The notes beneath the pieces are model-generated. The model saw only the letters and a program-made list of their open reading frames with translations. It was not told the origin of the DNA and ran no database searches. 64,000 bases of DNA from positions 58,771,001 through 58,835,000 of the forward strand of contig NC_069363.1 of NCBI RefSeq assembly GCF_021730395.1, written 5' to 3'. This DNA is from Mercenaria mercenaria. Lineage: Eukaryota; Mollusca; Bivalvia; Venerida; Veneridae. Numbering within the stretch: position 1 is the stretch's first letter; the number at the start of each line of letters is the position of its first letter. The translations under genes were made by a program, and so were the position numbers. Shown here in pieces: positions 25,463 through 39,500 of the stretch.

Positions 25463-25546
25463 ATCCAATAAATTTTGCGCATTAGAACGGACTGTTATGT
25501 TGGTATATGCTTAACAGTCCGTTCTAATGCGCAAAATTTATTGGAT
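25463..25546. repeat. perfect 35-bp inverted repeat with 14-nt loop
   Basis: Arm 25463-25497 is the exact reverse complement of 25512-25546; the loop is 25498-25511 (TGTTGGTATATGCT). It begins exactly where the broken M1 copy ends. Confidence 0.95.
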
Positions 25547-25645
25547 GGACAACAGGGGCAAATCTGCAAGACAACCTATTTTGATGGGTACAAGCAACAA
25601 TATCCCATATTATAATACTTTGATTACCTTTCCATCAATCTCTAA

Positions 25646-25832
25646 CTTTTACTCTGCTAAATTTCTAAAATGGACTGGTCTATCATTCAATTGGGCAGTA
25701 CCATTTATTACTGGAGGTGTTTACTGAAAATTTACTGACTGAATAGCAAACAGTGCAGACACGCATGTGTGGGCAGATCTTGGCCTGTACTGGTCACAAA
25801 GGCAGAATCACTTGCTGCCAGCAGGCTCAAGG
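25646..25832 (-). mobile_element. M2 MITE, diverged copy
   Basis: Reverse-orientation M2: it begins CTAACTTTTACTCTGCTAAATTTC and ends TGCCAGCAGGCTCAAGGTTAA. The hairpin core has decayed. Confidence 0.75.
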
Positions 25833-26034
25833 TTAAAAGAGTTTAACAGAGCCCTACACTTAATGTAGTTAATCACAACTAAACACTTCTATTACTCTTC
25901 ATTTTACTTCCAATGGCATAAATGCAATAAAAAGAGACAATGTATTTCCTGATAAAAGATAATGAATATTCTCACATGATATTTTTTAACAAAAATATTA
26001 GCTTAAGGCACTATTTTACAGTTTTCAAGTAAAT

Positions 26035-26160
26035 GAGCCACACCATGAGAAAGCCAACAAAGTGCATTTGCGACCAGCGTGGATCCAGTCCAGCCTGTGC
26101 ATCCGTCTGGATCCATGCTGGTCGCAAATGCACTATGTTGGTTTTCTCATGGTGCAGCTC
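26035..26160. mobile_element. M1 MITE, short palindromic form (126 bp)
   Basis: Both M1 termini and flanks of the core are present but the centre is deleted, leaving a simple fold-back. Direct repeat AAAT lies on both sides. Confidence 0.85.
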
Positions 26161-26519
26161 AAATTTTGTAATTGCACATGTTGACTGAAGTATGTCATTA
26201 AATACTTTTCTAAAATTTGGACTTTACTGATTATTCTCAAGTATTTCTGTTTTATTCCAAGCCATACTTTGGGCTTGGGTTGAAAAAAGCACATGTATAA
26301 GCACTAATAACTTGTCTATATAACTAGGCCGAAATATTTGGTACATAACCACCTCATAAACTAGATGTGTCCACAAGATACTTGCACACCCACATACTGT
26401 CGTTATTTGTTGAGAACACAGACTATGTAAACTCAAATATTACCAGGGGATGGAGAGTAAGCATATCACAAAATATAACCAAGAATCACAAAATTAACTG
26501 AAAGAGTAAAAGTTGTATT

Positions 26520-27560
26520 TTTTTGGTGTGGGTGGGGGGAGTAGGATGGTTAGGTAGATCCACCCTAAAAACAGGTACCTCTCATGCTGAACAATACCCC
26601 TATAAAGTTTCATGAATCCAGGTCAATTATTTTTAAACACATGTAACATTAACTTTGATGCCCATATAATACCAAGTTTTGACTAACGGTCATAACTCTG
26701 CTCTGTGTAAACCTCACCCCCCACCCACCAAAACCCTGTGCACAACTTCACATGATCAATAATATTGCTGTAAGGCTTTGAGACTCCAGATTAAATACTT
26801 GTGACACAAACTTTTATGCCTTTTTACTTTTTCAACAGCCATGATTTAGGTCTACTGGAGTTAAATCCCAGGTATATCACTTAACAAACTGAATACAGTC
26901 CCAAGTCAAATACTTTTCGAGATATGCACACAACAATTCCAATGGACATCCATACAAAGGCAATTTGAAGTGCCCCCACCTCCCAAAATGAAGTGGGGAA
27001 GGCACAAAAATGTCCTTAAATTAACCTTACACATGGGCCAGCCCTACACAAGACAAGTGACAGAGTATTGCAGTATGGGTGAAAAAACAATTTTACTTGA
27101 CCTTCAATAGTGACCTTGACCTCTTACCGACAACCATGGGTCATGTGCACGTAATCATGGGAACATTTCTGTGTAGAACTAAAAAAATCCTTTAATGCAA
27201 TTAAAAGTAATGGAGCAGAAACAAATTTTTACTTGTCCTTAACCTTTACTCGACATATTGTCTCATCATGGGGAACATTTGTGTGTAGCACTAAGATAAT
27301 CCATCAAAGCATATAAAAGTTATGGAGCAGAAACACTTTTTACTTGACCTTCAATAGTGACCTTGATCTTTGACCTACAAGCATGTCATGTATTTGCATA
27401 ATCTACATAGTGCCCTCTATTCACATACCAAGTTTTATGAACTTAGCTTGAATACTTTTCGAGTTATTGCAGGATCCAGATTTGCGGATGGGCACACAGA
27501 CGAAGGGCATTCGTATAGTCCCCTTCCATGTTCCACCGTAAGGGGACTAATAAGCTAAAA
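26520..27560 (+). mobile_element. hairpin-ended element (H10), boundaries uncertain
   Basis: The interior carries repeated 'TGACCTTCAATAGTGACCTTGA' type units (about 27100, 27345). It ends in a hairpin AGTCCCCTT...AAGGGGACT at about 27519-27549. The 5' end was not located with confidence. Confidence 0.4.
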
Positions 27561-28089
27561 AACAAAGGGTCTTAATAGCCATAGATCACTCACCTGAGTT
27601 TCAAAATTTAAAAGGCAATTTTGGTATAGAGACATCAAAGAAATGTATCTGTCAAAGGTATGCATATTCAGATGATAATTTTCAAGGGATTTCATATCGC
27701 CATACAGTGAAACATAGACCAGCCCTGTGGGCCACATTTTTTGATATGTCAAAATGGCCTGAACTATCTTCATAGATGGTTACATAAAGGAAGGATCTTC
27801 TAACATATCTTTAAACTGGACCAGGACTGGTCTTCCAGACAAGTGGATTTTTTAAAATGTTTTCACTACACACACATGAGAAAAAAAGACCACACCTCTC
27901 TAGCAAATTCAAAATAGTGTAAACACATTTTCGAGGTCACACAAAGAATATTTTTTATAAAATTATTTTGAATTGGTAAAACCTGTCTTTCCTCCCCGGC
28001 TGAGTTACTCAAAGTGTTGTCCATTGGCAAACTTTGCTCTCCTAACCTATAATATCAAATAGTGATAAAATACCAAAATATACAGATAA

Positions 28090-28610
28090 TAACATTACAA
28101 AGTGGTTTTTAACAGATTATTTCCATTTTCAAAAATATACAGATTATAACAACAGATTTGGTGTCTAACAAATATTTCCATGTTCATAGTAGTCACATTA
28201 TAACAATAGATGTGGTGTTTAACAGATTATTTCCATTTTCAATGTAGTCATGTTAGAACAATAGATGTGGTGTTTAACAGATTATTTCCATTTTCAATGT
28301 AGTCATGTTAGAACAATAGATGTGGTGTTTAACAGATTATTTCCACGTTCACAGTAGTCATGTTAGAACAAAAGAGGTGGTGTTTAACAAATCTTTCCAT
28401 GTTCAAAGTAGTCATATTATAACAATAGATGTGGCATTTAAAAGTTTATTTCCACTTTCAAAGTAGTCACATTACAACAGCAGATGTGTTGTTCGACAGA
28501 TTATTTCCATTTTCAAAATATACAGATTATAACAATAGATGTTAACAGATTATTTCCACTTTCAAAGTAGTCACATTATGACAACAGATGTTATGTTTAA
28601 TAGAATATTT
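28090..28610. repeat. 55-bp minisatellite, about 9 copies
   Basis: The unit AACAATAGATGTGGTGTTTA + ACAGATTATTTCCATTTTCA + ATGTAGTCATGTTAG recurs; central copies are near identical and edge copies diverged. Confidence 0.85.
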
Positions 28611-28780
28611 CCATTTCTGGTTAAGTAGAATAGACTTTAAAAGTGGCCACTTTTTTTTATTAGCAACTGTTTTGTAAATGCCAAAAGCTTAATCTGATCA
28701 TTTTTCTTTTCTCTGTTTCAACCTTCCAGTATGTATTTAAAAGAGAAGTGACCATGCTTTTAAGCTTTAATTAAGTTTGA

Positions 28781-29830
28781 AACTAGAGCTATCACTAAAG
28801 GTGATGAATGTACCCCCCGCATGCACTGACACAGTACATTGCAATTTGACACACACAAGACTGCATAATTATGTGGACTGTATGTATATAGACTGTATGT
28901 ATACAGTATAGTAACAAAAAACAAAGTCCCATAACTATGCAGAATATTTATCTAAAAGAATGTAACATGCCCCATGCACAACTAGGGTTGGTACTGATCA
29001 CTTGTGTGAAGTTTCATTAAATTGTGTGAAAGGGTTTGGTAGATTAGGCACGCACAAGATTGCATATGAAGACTGTATGTACATAGTATGTTAACAAGAA
29101 ACAAAGTCCCATAACTCTGGAATTTTTGTCGCTGAAAGAACCTAACATGCCCCATGCACAACTACTGTTGTTACTGATCACTTGTGTGAAGTTTCATTAA
29201 AATTGTGTCAAGGGGATGAGGAGAGATGGTGCGCACAAGATTGTGTCTATGTCTATAGTATAGTAACAAAAAAACAAAGTCCCATAACTCTGGAATTTTT
29301 TTTTCTGAAAGAACCTAACATGCCCCATGCACAACTACTGTTTTACTGATCATTTGTGGAAGTTTCATTGAATTGTGTCAAGGGTGGGAGAGATGTGACA
29401 AATTGTGTCTATGTAATATTATAGTAACAAAAAAACAAAGTTCCATAACTCTGCAAATTTTTTTTCTAAAAGAACCTACCATGCCCCATGCACAACTACT
29501 GTTGGTACTGATCACTTGTGTGAAGTTTCATTAAATTGTGTCCAGGGAATGAGGAGAGATGGTGCGCACAAGATTGTGTCTATGTATATAGTATAGTAAC
29601 AAAAAAAACAAAGTCCTATAACTCTGCAAATTCTTTTTTTAAAAGAACCTAACATGCCCCATGCACAACTACTGTTGGTACTGATCACTTGTGTGAAGTT
29701 TCATTAAATTCTGTCAAGGGGATAAGGAGAGATGGTGCGCACAAGAGTGCGTCTACGGACAGACGACCAGACGGACAACCTGAAACCAGTATACCCCCCC
29801 TTACAACTTTGTTGTCGGGGGGTACAATAA
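28781..29830 (+). mobile_element. hairpin-ended element H2 with internal tandem repeats
   Basis: 5' mini-hairpin ATCACT..AGGTGAT, then GTACCCCCCG at 28810-28819. The 10-bp complement CGGGGGGTAC at 29816-29825 closes a terminal hairpin (ACAAC/GTTGT inner stem). The interior is about five tandem units of roughly 180 bp (AACAAAGTCCCATAACTCTG...CCCCATGCACAACTACTGTT). There is no open reading frame. Confidence 0.65.
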
Positions 29831-30170
29831 TTTAGTGGAAGGTCATCAAAGGAAAATATTTGCCGAATCATTTGGAAATCAAGACAATAATTTCAGAGAT
29901 TTTTAAAATTTTGCAGAGAGCTATCTTGAGAAAACTAGCCTTGACCACTAGCCATGTTGTAAGACAAATCGACATAGCTTGAAGATATTTGGTAGTGGGT
30001 CACCCAATGAACACTTCTGTTAAAACAGTTTGAAATCTGGCTAGATTTTTCCCCTAATTATTTTTTGGTTGCCACTTCAACCAGAATTCTACATAAATGA
30101 TCTAGATTTCAAGCAATCTTGTATAGGAACACCTAAGGAATATAACTGATTTTGACCACAACAGGCATAT

Positions 30171-30460
30171 GGTGACTGCAAACCCTTTCCTGCTCAGGAG
30201 AGCTGAAACCCTGAAATAGCCGTATAACAATCACAAAACCTCACTTGCTCAAGTTAGCCAAAACCCACAAAGTAATTGCAAAACATGAGTTACTTAGGTA
30301 AGCCGAACACTCACAACAGTGCATGTGAGCTTATATCCCACAACAGCTACACAGTGATTGCAAAAACTTGCTACCTCAGGTAAGCTGAAAAATCCAAACA
30401 GCCACAGAGCATTTGCAAAACCACCTGCTCAAGTGATCTGAAAACCCCACAACATTCTCC
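30171..30460. repeat. degenerate tandem repeat, period about 55 bp
   Basis: Recurring core 'TTGCAAAAC...CTGCTCAAGTRA.C.GAAAAC.C' about five times with heavy drift. Confidence 0.55.
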
Positions 30461-31059
30461 ATACACATGCAGTACCATTAATCCTCTCAGTCAGTAAAAT
30501 GAAACTAACAACAAATAGCATAAAAAAATCCCCAGCTGACTTCTTCCATCCAGAGCTTCATTAAACCAATCAAAACTAAACATGACGAGAAATGAAAATT
30601 TTATGATTTTATAACTTTAACTAGAAGTACAGAAATATGGGTCTCTGTAAGTTGAGGATCATAATTATTATGCACATATCAATTATTCTAAAAAGACGAG
30701 CTCAAACATGGTGGAAAATAAAACAATCATGTAAAGTACTTTTGAAAATTGGTACTTTGTTAAAAAAATATATAACAATAGGCAATGTTTTCTCTCACAT
30801 TGCTTTTTTTTTTTATTAAACTGGCCACTGATGAAGTTATGTATCAATTTGTCAGTACTCTCTTTCAACAACAAGTTTGTATTCCCGAGACAGACTTTCT
30901 TTGTCATTGAAAATATCTTACTAACTTACATAAAATATGCCTGATAAAGGACAAACCAAAAATGATCACATGACAACCTGGAGAAATCATGTTGAAGAAA
31001 TCTGTACAAAGGAACAATATTTGTACACTAGAACTCCAGTATCTAGACTAAACTGGACA

Positions 31060-31300
31060 GTATTATCTTTTAAGTGTTTTCAGTATAAACTGACAAAGAT
31101 TACCATTTAAGTGTTTTCAGTATAAACTGTAATTGAGTATAAACTGACAAAGATTACCATTTAAGTGTTTCCAGTATAAACTGACAAATATTACCATTTA
31201 ATTAAGTGTTTCCAGTATAAATTGACAACGATTAACATTTAAGTGTTTCCAGTATAAACTGACAAAGATTACCATTAAGTGTATCCTGTATCAAGCATTA
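31060..31300. repeat. minisatellite, unit about 38-45 bp
   Basis: TTTAAGTGTTTTCAGTATAA followed by ACTGACAAAGATTACCAT recurs about six times. Confidence 0.8.
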
Positions 31301-32156
31301 TCTTTTTAATTTTTTCCAATATAAATTGACAAAGTTTATCTCAGTGTTTCACATTATCAACTGATGAAGATCACCTAGTTGAGAGTATAATTCTTCTAAC
31401 ACATAACAATGGTTAAAATTTACAAATAAAAGAACATTAAAACAACATAAAGTCACTTCCAAGATGGATTTCTATAGTTCTATAGTAAGTTGAGATGGAA
31501 ACATTTTAATCCTATAGATCTACTATCTATTTTCTATAAATAAAATACAATGTGCTAGCATGCAAATAATATAGCACACAATGAAAACAAAACAAAAATG
31601 AACACAAGTTGGTGTAATCTGAAGAATCAAATAGTTGCAGCAAACATCAACATTTCTTGCCACAAAAATTTTAACCTACAACTCCTGAAAAAAAGTAGTC
31701 CTTTTTCCATAATTCAGCAGTAAACATTACCAACATCACATCCTTTACACCAGTCTAGACATGCTATCATATTGCCATTAAAACACTGTCTTCATTCAGT
31801 ATTAATGAATTCCTACTGAACATGAAACTCCAGTACCTTAGCAGCCTACATCAACCTATTCTATTTGCAAATCTGGTTCCAATTGGATTTTTTAAATTTC
31901 AATGCAAACTGTGAACACAGTGGAAACTTTAAAGGCAATACCAAACCTAACCCTATGTTTTGTGTCACCATGAGAAATAACTTTGGGCTTTCTGAATCAA
32001 ACATTTCTCAAAATGCTTAAACGGTCATAGAAGAAAGAAAACATTCATTCAGATATCATATTTGTGTTCTTTCAATTTAAAATAACTTAAAGTAAGTAGT
32101 TTTCACTTGATAAATAATATATTTGTTTAGAATAAACCTGGTATTAATCAGAGAAA

Positions 32157-32625
32157 GATCATGCTCATTTTTTTCCATATATAAATCCAGTCATTTACAT
32201 GCTCATTTTTTTCCCATATATAAATCCAGTCATTTACATGCTCATTTTTTTCCATATATAAATCCAGTCATTTACATGCTCATTTTTTTTCCATATATAA
32301 ATCCAGTCATTTACATGCTCATTTTTTTCCATATATAAATCCAGTCATTTACATGCTCATTTTTTCCATATATAAATCCAGTCATTTACCTTTTTTTAAT
32401 ATATAGATTTACATGCTCATGTTTTATGCCTTAAATCCTCATTTACTTCATTTTTTCTCATAAAATCAGTCATAATGTAATTTATTCCAAATAATCCATT
32501 TTACATGCTCATTTTTTTTTTCCATATAAAAATCCAGTCATTTACATGCTCATTTTTTTCCATATATAAATCCAGTCATTTACATGCTCATTTTTTCCAT
32601 ATATAAATCCAGTCATTTACCTTGT
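32157..32625. repeat. 38-39-bp minisatellite in two blocks
   Basis: The unit CATGCTCATTTTTTTCCATA followed by TATAAATCCAGTCATTTA occurs about six times at 32157-32390 and three times at 32500-32620. A decayed stretch lies between. Confidence 0.9.
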
Positions 32626-33539
32626 TAATATAGATTGTAAAGTGTTCATGTGAACTTAATGCCTTAAATCTCTTTGCTTCTGTGCTTTCGTCAAGAAATA
32701 AGTCATAGATATAAAACCTAAATTTCATTTTATATGGATAATTTTTTGTTTTTTTTCCCTGGTAGGTAGGTTCTGCAAAATGATGGGGACTATAAACATA
32801 GATTCGATTTGATATTTCCTAATTAGAAGTTTTTGTATCCTGCTGCTGAATTCTTAAGTCCAGTAGTTATTTTTTCACTATACAATTTTAGAAAAAGCAT
32901 CAGTCTGCCCTTGTCATATTTATAGTTGTCCTTGTATTTGGACTTGTTTACATTCATGATTTTTAAGTTACATTTTCAAGTTCTGTTTTTCCGCTGCATA
33001 ACACGTCAATCAGATCCAAGTTGTCTTTCCTTGCCAACTAGTCAGTGAGTGAGTATAATACTCTACCCAAACCATACTCATCTGGTTTGGTACAACAGAA
33101 ACCGTCCTGTCTGAAGTCAAACAACTTCTATGTGGTATAATAAATACACATTTCCGTTAGCAAGTTCTCGGCCTAATACAAACTTTCTGCAATCTAAATT
33201 AAAACCAAATATATACATATCACAGGAATTTTCTTTCATCACATTCCAAAACTACATTGTGCTCTGTACTAATACTAATTTCAACTGCACTCTTAAATCA
33301 CTGACTTTAAAAGTATTCTTCTGTCTCTAACAAGGGAGGTAATCATATCTTCATTTCCCTGGATAAGGTGATAGATTATTCCGTACCCTCTCACACACCT
33401 CTTGTAAAATAACTGTCAGCAGCAGTTTGCAGTGGTGAGTACTGTTTTATACGACTTCTCCTTCACTGATATTATGTCTTAAGCCAGTCAGAAATAATTT
33501 TCACAACAGGGAGTCACTAACTTAACTCTTTTTCCTCTG

Positions 33540-36500
33540 TCATTCATCACTTGTTGACGGGAACTCTATGGTTTTCTGGCCTCTTTCTGGATTAGGCATT
33601 TTGAATATCTTCATCATTTTCGTAGATGCAATGCCAAGATTACTGAAAATAAAAGATATGCACTAACAAAAACACTACAAGATAAACAGCAAACTGTAAG
33701 ATAGCTAACAAACTTTTTTTTAAAGAGAATATTAAAAGGATCTTACATGACTGCCTGTGTAAGACAGGGTTTCCCAGAACCCAAGGGGCAGTGTTGAATG
33801 GAAAACTGAGCGCTAGCGACACTTGTTTTATCCAGCCCCCCCACCCCACCCCACCAGGTTGGGAAAACACCTGCCTTACACAGACAGGTTAGATCATTTT
33901 TCTTGCCTGCTGTTGATATTATTTTAATATTTTCAAAAAGATATTATAAATTAAAAATTGCTTATAGACTATGATGTCAATATGCACATGTGTTGTTTCT
34001 ACCCATATAACCTTGTCTTTCCCCACTAGGTTGGCAAGAATACCTGACTTACAGTAATTCTAAAAAGAAATATAAGTTTTATTAAAGTAATTAAAATGAT
34101 CCCAGTATCTTGTTGACTTTCGACTTTTTATAAACAAGCAATACCTCATGCTTTGTGGAGACAGGAATATGAACTGCCTCTCTGTTTGTGTGCGAGCAGT
34201 TTTCATCATCATTTCCATACTTATCCTTCTGTTTACCATGTCCTGAAATACAACCATTTCACTGAAAATTTGTTAACCTTTACACTGCTTAATTTCTAAA
34301 TGGACCGGTCCATCATTCAATTTGGGCAGTAGCACTTCTTGTTCAAAGGGGTGTTCACTGAAAATTTACTATACTGAATGCGAAGGCAAAACCACTTGCC
34401 GCCAGCAGGCTAAAGGTTAAACACTAGTAAAAAGAGGAAGAAATTTGCAATTGAATACAATATTGATGTTTACTGACAAAAGGTAGAATTTAGAAAGAAC
34501 TTTATATTAGGACAAGAATACTCAGATACCCTTAGCCAAAACAGGAAAATTTTCATCTGGCTTACAGTTTAACATATCCTGAAATAAGACTGTATGTCTT
34601 GAATGTATTAAATGATAATAATCTGAATACAAGTGTCAAAGTGCTACCTTGTTATTTTCAGGGTGGTGGATAGAAACAACCGATCAGATGCTTTAGCTTT
34701 TAAGTCTGTTCTCCAGAACTTTTTGCTTGGGGGCACAAGTTCAATTGTGCAGGATATCTTGATGTTGGTCACACATTTTCAGATTTACAACATATTCAAT
34801 ACAAGTACATATCGTCATGTCAGTGCAGTAACTCAATAAGTGCATATATATTATATAAGCACTTATTGAATTATTGCGCTGACATGACGATATGATACTG
34901 ATGCTATATATGCATAACTTGTAGTATAATAGAATATACAGCTCATATATTTATGACATCAGAAAACAGGATTTTCTAATTTTTTTGAAATATTTGTTTG
35001 TTTTGGGTTTAACATAATTTTTCAACAGTATTTCAGTTTCAACTTCCCCACATGAATCAGAGGGTGCAGGAGGAATGATTTCAGACACAATGTTTTTTAT
35101 TGAATCATCATAGAGAACATATGCCGCACCCGGGGATCGAACTCACAACCCTGCTAGCCGCAGATCTGCACCCTCCTTATTGAGCTAAGAGGGCGGGATT
35201 AGGATGTTTTTCGAAGTAAAAAATTATCCACTTGTAAAACATTAACATAGCATCATTTAATTCTAATGAACCATCCTGCATGAAAATGATGACTGGGAAA
35301 AAGACAACTTTATTTGTTCTTTGTGACACTGGTACAGAGAACACTGCCACAGCTGTCTCTCAATCAGTAGTGCTAATCTCTCTTTCGAAATTAATCAACA
35401 GAAAAATATAATTGAGCCGTGCCATGGGAAAACCAACATAGTGGCTTTGCGACCAGCATGGATCCAGACCAGCCTGCGCATGCGCGCAGTCTGGTCAGGA
35501 TCCATGCTGTTCGCTAACGGTTTCTCTAATTGCTATAGGCTTTGAAAGCGAACAGCATGGATCCTGACCAGACTGCGCAGATGCGCAGGCTGGTCTGGAT
35601 CCATGCTGGTCGCAAAACCACTATGTTAGTTTTCCCATGGCACGGCTCAATTGTATAACAGGTAACACAAGATACATGAAAACATACCATGAACACATCA
35701 AACTCGTCCAAGCATCTGAAAGGTGACTCCATGGCGTCCCAGAGAGCAAGGATAAAGCAGACGGTGGAGAATGACCTCTCACCTCCTGAGAGGGACCTCA
35801 GGTCCTTTGCACCTTCAGTGCCAGCAGTTTTTGAGGGCTGCACCTGTGGTCAATTGATGTCACAGTTAAAATGAGGGAAGTTCTATATATATTACAATGG
35901 ATTTTAACAGCAAAGACAAATAAATTTTTTCAGAAAATAAGTTAGATCATTTACTTAAAAAAGAACTTCAAAGGATATTAGTTAATAAATTAAAATGCAA
36001 AATTAGCAACTTTCAAATTAATTCAAGAAATCTTGAGTTTTTCAATATCAAATGCTATTCATGATAATTTAAAAACTATAAAATCAGTAATCTATGCTGT
36101 GGAATAAATCTTGTTGAAAATTCTATTGATCACGCAGCGGAGTGCCACAATACTAGTGGTATGAAACCTCATTAGTAAATTCCAGCTAAAATATTTGATT
36201 TTTACAGTAAGTTACAAGTAAAAACATGATATATACAGTCAAATCTGTACTACACAGCTATCAAAGGGATAAGTGCAATCTTGGCTGCTTCAGGCAGGTG
36301 TCTGCTCAAGTCAGGTGGAAATTAGAACAACAAGAGCTGTCTATAACACAGCACGCTTGACTTTTCTCAGTGCTTGACTCTGAATTAGAGCTCTGCCAGT
36401 AAAACCTTATATTTGACTTTATCAAAAACTTTAACCAAAAAATTCTAAGTTAAAAAGGGGCATAACTCTGTCAAAATTAAAATCAGGGTTATGGGGATTC

Positions 36501-39500
36501 TTTCTCCTGGTGTAGACTTTGATAGTAAATAAGTAAGTTCCAAGTCAAAAGTTTTGATAGTAAGAGAGATATTTGACTTTATCAAAAAACTTGAACCAAA
36601 AAAAATCTAAGTTTAAAAGGGGCATAACTCTGTCAAAATTCAAATCAGAGTTATGGGGATTGTTTCTCCTGGTGTAGACTTTGACAGTAAATAACTAATT
36701 TAAGTTTCAAGTCAACAGCTTTGATAGTACATGTAACAGAGATATCTGACTTTATCAAAAACTTAACTAACGGCGAAGGCGTCGCCAAGGCGAATAGCTC
36801 TACTTTTTCTTCGAAAAGTTGTGCTAAAAAGTAAATTTTGGAAAGTAAGCTGACTAGCTGCTTAAGGCAAGTGGCTGCTAAATGCAGGTGGTCACTCAGG
36901 CAGGTTAAGCTGTAAGGTTTTATAAGAACAAAACTTGCATGCAAAATAACAAAACGAAATTAAGTTAAAAGGCACTGTGAGACATTTATATTAACTCCAG
37001 CCGATGTTTTATTTATCTAATCTTTAGCCTGCTGGCGGCAAGTGATTCTGCCTTTGCCACCAGTGCAGATCAAGATCAGCCTGCACATCCGTGCAGTCTG
37101 ATCATGGTCTTCACTGTCTGCTATTCAGTCAATAAATTTTCAGTTACCGTGCCACTGAATAATAAGTGGTATAACCCAAACTGAATGATGGACCAGTCCA
37201 TTTTAGAAATTTAGCAGGCTAAAGACTAATTCCTGAAGCAAACTCTTTCAAATATCTTAGTTTATTACTACAACATTTTAGTATTAACACAACACACTGT
37301 ATCTGGGAATTCTAAAGATGCAAGCTTTTTGAAACTCCTTGTAAATTATAAGTATTTTTAGAAGGTCAGGTATGTTAAATCAAACACAAGGAAAGCCGAG
37401 ATCATTTGTAAATGTTTTCACAGAAACAAAACTTGTTAACATTCTGAATTAAAATGTCAAGAAACTGGGATTTTCCAACAGAAACACAAAATTATATTCG
37501 AAAACAAAAACAAGAAACACAAAGACATACATAAAAGAAGGAACAATCACCACCATTACACATGTACTAAATCAACTAACAAAAATTACGGACTTCATGT
37601 AGCAAACCAGACTTACAATGATTTTCAAAAGGATGAAATTGTTTAAAATGTTCAGTAAGAGTTCTAAAGATACTATTTCTGTCAAGACTGCAGAAAAATA
37701 TTCAGGAAATTAAGGAACCAATAGCCAAGTACAAGCAATATGGTCATGAAAAACTGTCAATAAAGTTCTAAAATTGGGTTTTAACTTTTAAGTCTAAAGA
37801 CTCCCTCTTAAATCACTATGTAATTATATAACCTTAAATCATGAGGCAAAAGCATTTTTATTAAACTAGCCTATGACCTTAAGCTTGAAGTTCCAAAAGC
37901 CTGTGACTAGCATAAAGCTTCAGCACACTATAACATACCGTATACCCCAGTATAACCACCCCCACTTTCTAAAAAAAAACATTATAAATGTTTATTTTTT
38001 TAAATTTGGCCCCTATAAATGTCATCCCACAACATGCAAAATGCAATGCCCCCAAGGTTGTTTATTCAGAGTATCAATACAGTGTGTGCTAGTTTAAAAT
38101 AGGGGATGCTTATTTGGGGTATACGGTATGTGCTAAATATATACATGATGAAATAACAGCTTTCATGTCTTTACAAAGATAGAGAACAAGACTAGCGTAA
38201 TGTTGTTGTTGTTGGGTTTAACATCGCACTGAGACAATAAGTCATATAGTGACACTCCAGCTTTGATGGTGGAGGAAGGCCCCAGGTGCCCCTCCGTGCC
38301 TTGTTTCATCACAAGCGGGCACCTGGGTAGAACCACTGACCTTCCATAAGCCAGCTGGATGGCTTCCTCACATGAAAAATTCAAGGCCCTGAGTGAGGCT
38401 CGAACCCACATAGGTGAGGGGCAAGTGATTCGAAGTCAGCGACCTTAACCACTCGGCCACTGAGGCCCCACTAGCGTAAAGCCAATGTATGAATTTTAAT
38501 TTAAGTCCTTTTAACTAAAATGACGTGTCACCTTAATGTGGTGCAGCAAAACCATCACTGGTAAAATGGAGAAACAACCAAAGTTTCGTTGAAATTCATT
38601 CAGGACATAAAACTAAATGGCTATTCTTGCAAATGCTTTAACAAAGTTCAGCAGCATTATTAGCAAATACGACCTGCCCAGTTATGACCTTGAAAATAAC
38701 AAAAATACGAAAACACACTATTAACTATTAGTTTTAAGTTGGTTGATTTAAAACATGTGTTATGGTTTAGTGAAGCAGAAGGAACATAAACTGCAGTAAA
38801 AGCAACAAGAAATAGAACAGACTACTCCAAATCTGTTAGTGCTAGCTTTAAAATGAATGAAAAAGGTGTTTAATATTAATTATTGCATCAACGCACCTTC
38901 CGTGCCGTTTCACCAATGAAGTGGTTAGAAAGAGGAGATAAAACATAATTCCGATAATTGTGCCTACAAAACACAGGTCTGACTGTATTTGAAACAAGAG
39001 GGTCATGATGACCCTATATCGCTCACCTGTTAAATATGCTACATGTAATATATAAAAGGTCGCTTCTAGAGTGTTAACAAGCTTTTCCTTTGATTTGAGC
39101 GAGTGACCTAGTTTTTGAATCCACATCACCCAGTTTTGAACTTGGCCTAGAGATCATCAAGATAAACATTCTGTGCAAGTTTGTATCAAATCAAAGCATA
39201 AATGAAACCTCTATATGGCTGAAAGGGCCAAATTAGAATTTTTTTTGCCCCTTTCAGGAGCAGTAACTCTAGAATCTATGATGGACTGTAGGAACCGAGG
39301 TCTTATTGTGACTTAAGTTGTGTGTAAGAGTGGTTAAAATCAAATGTAAAATGTCACTTCTATCGTGTTCACAAGGTAAAAGATTAACAAATTTTGACTC
39401 TTTCAGGGGTCAATTAAAGGCCGTAACACGGGAACCTATGATGGATCCGACAGATTCATTACGGAATCAAAGATCTATTGTTGTTAAAGATATCTTGCAT

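Noticed and set aside
32123-32338. 71-residue ORF with repeated PYINPVIYMLIFF
   Set aside because: Translation of the 38-39-bp minisatellite.
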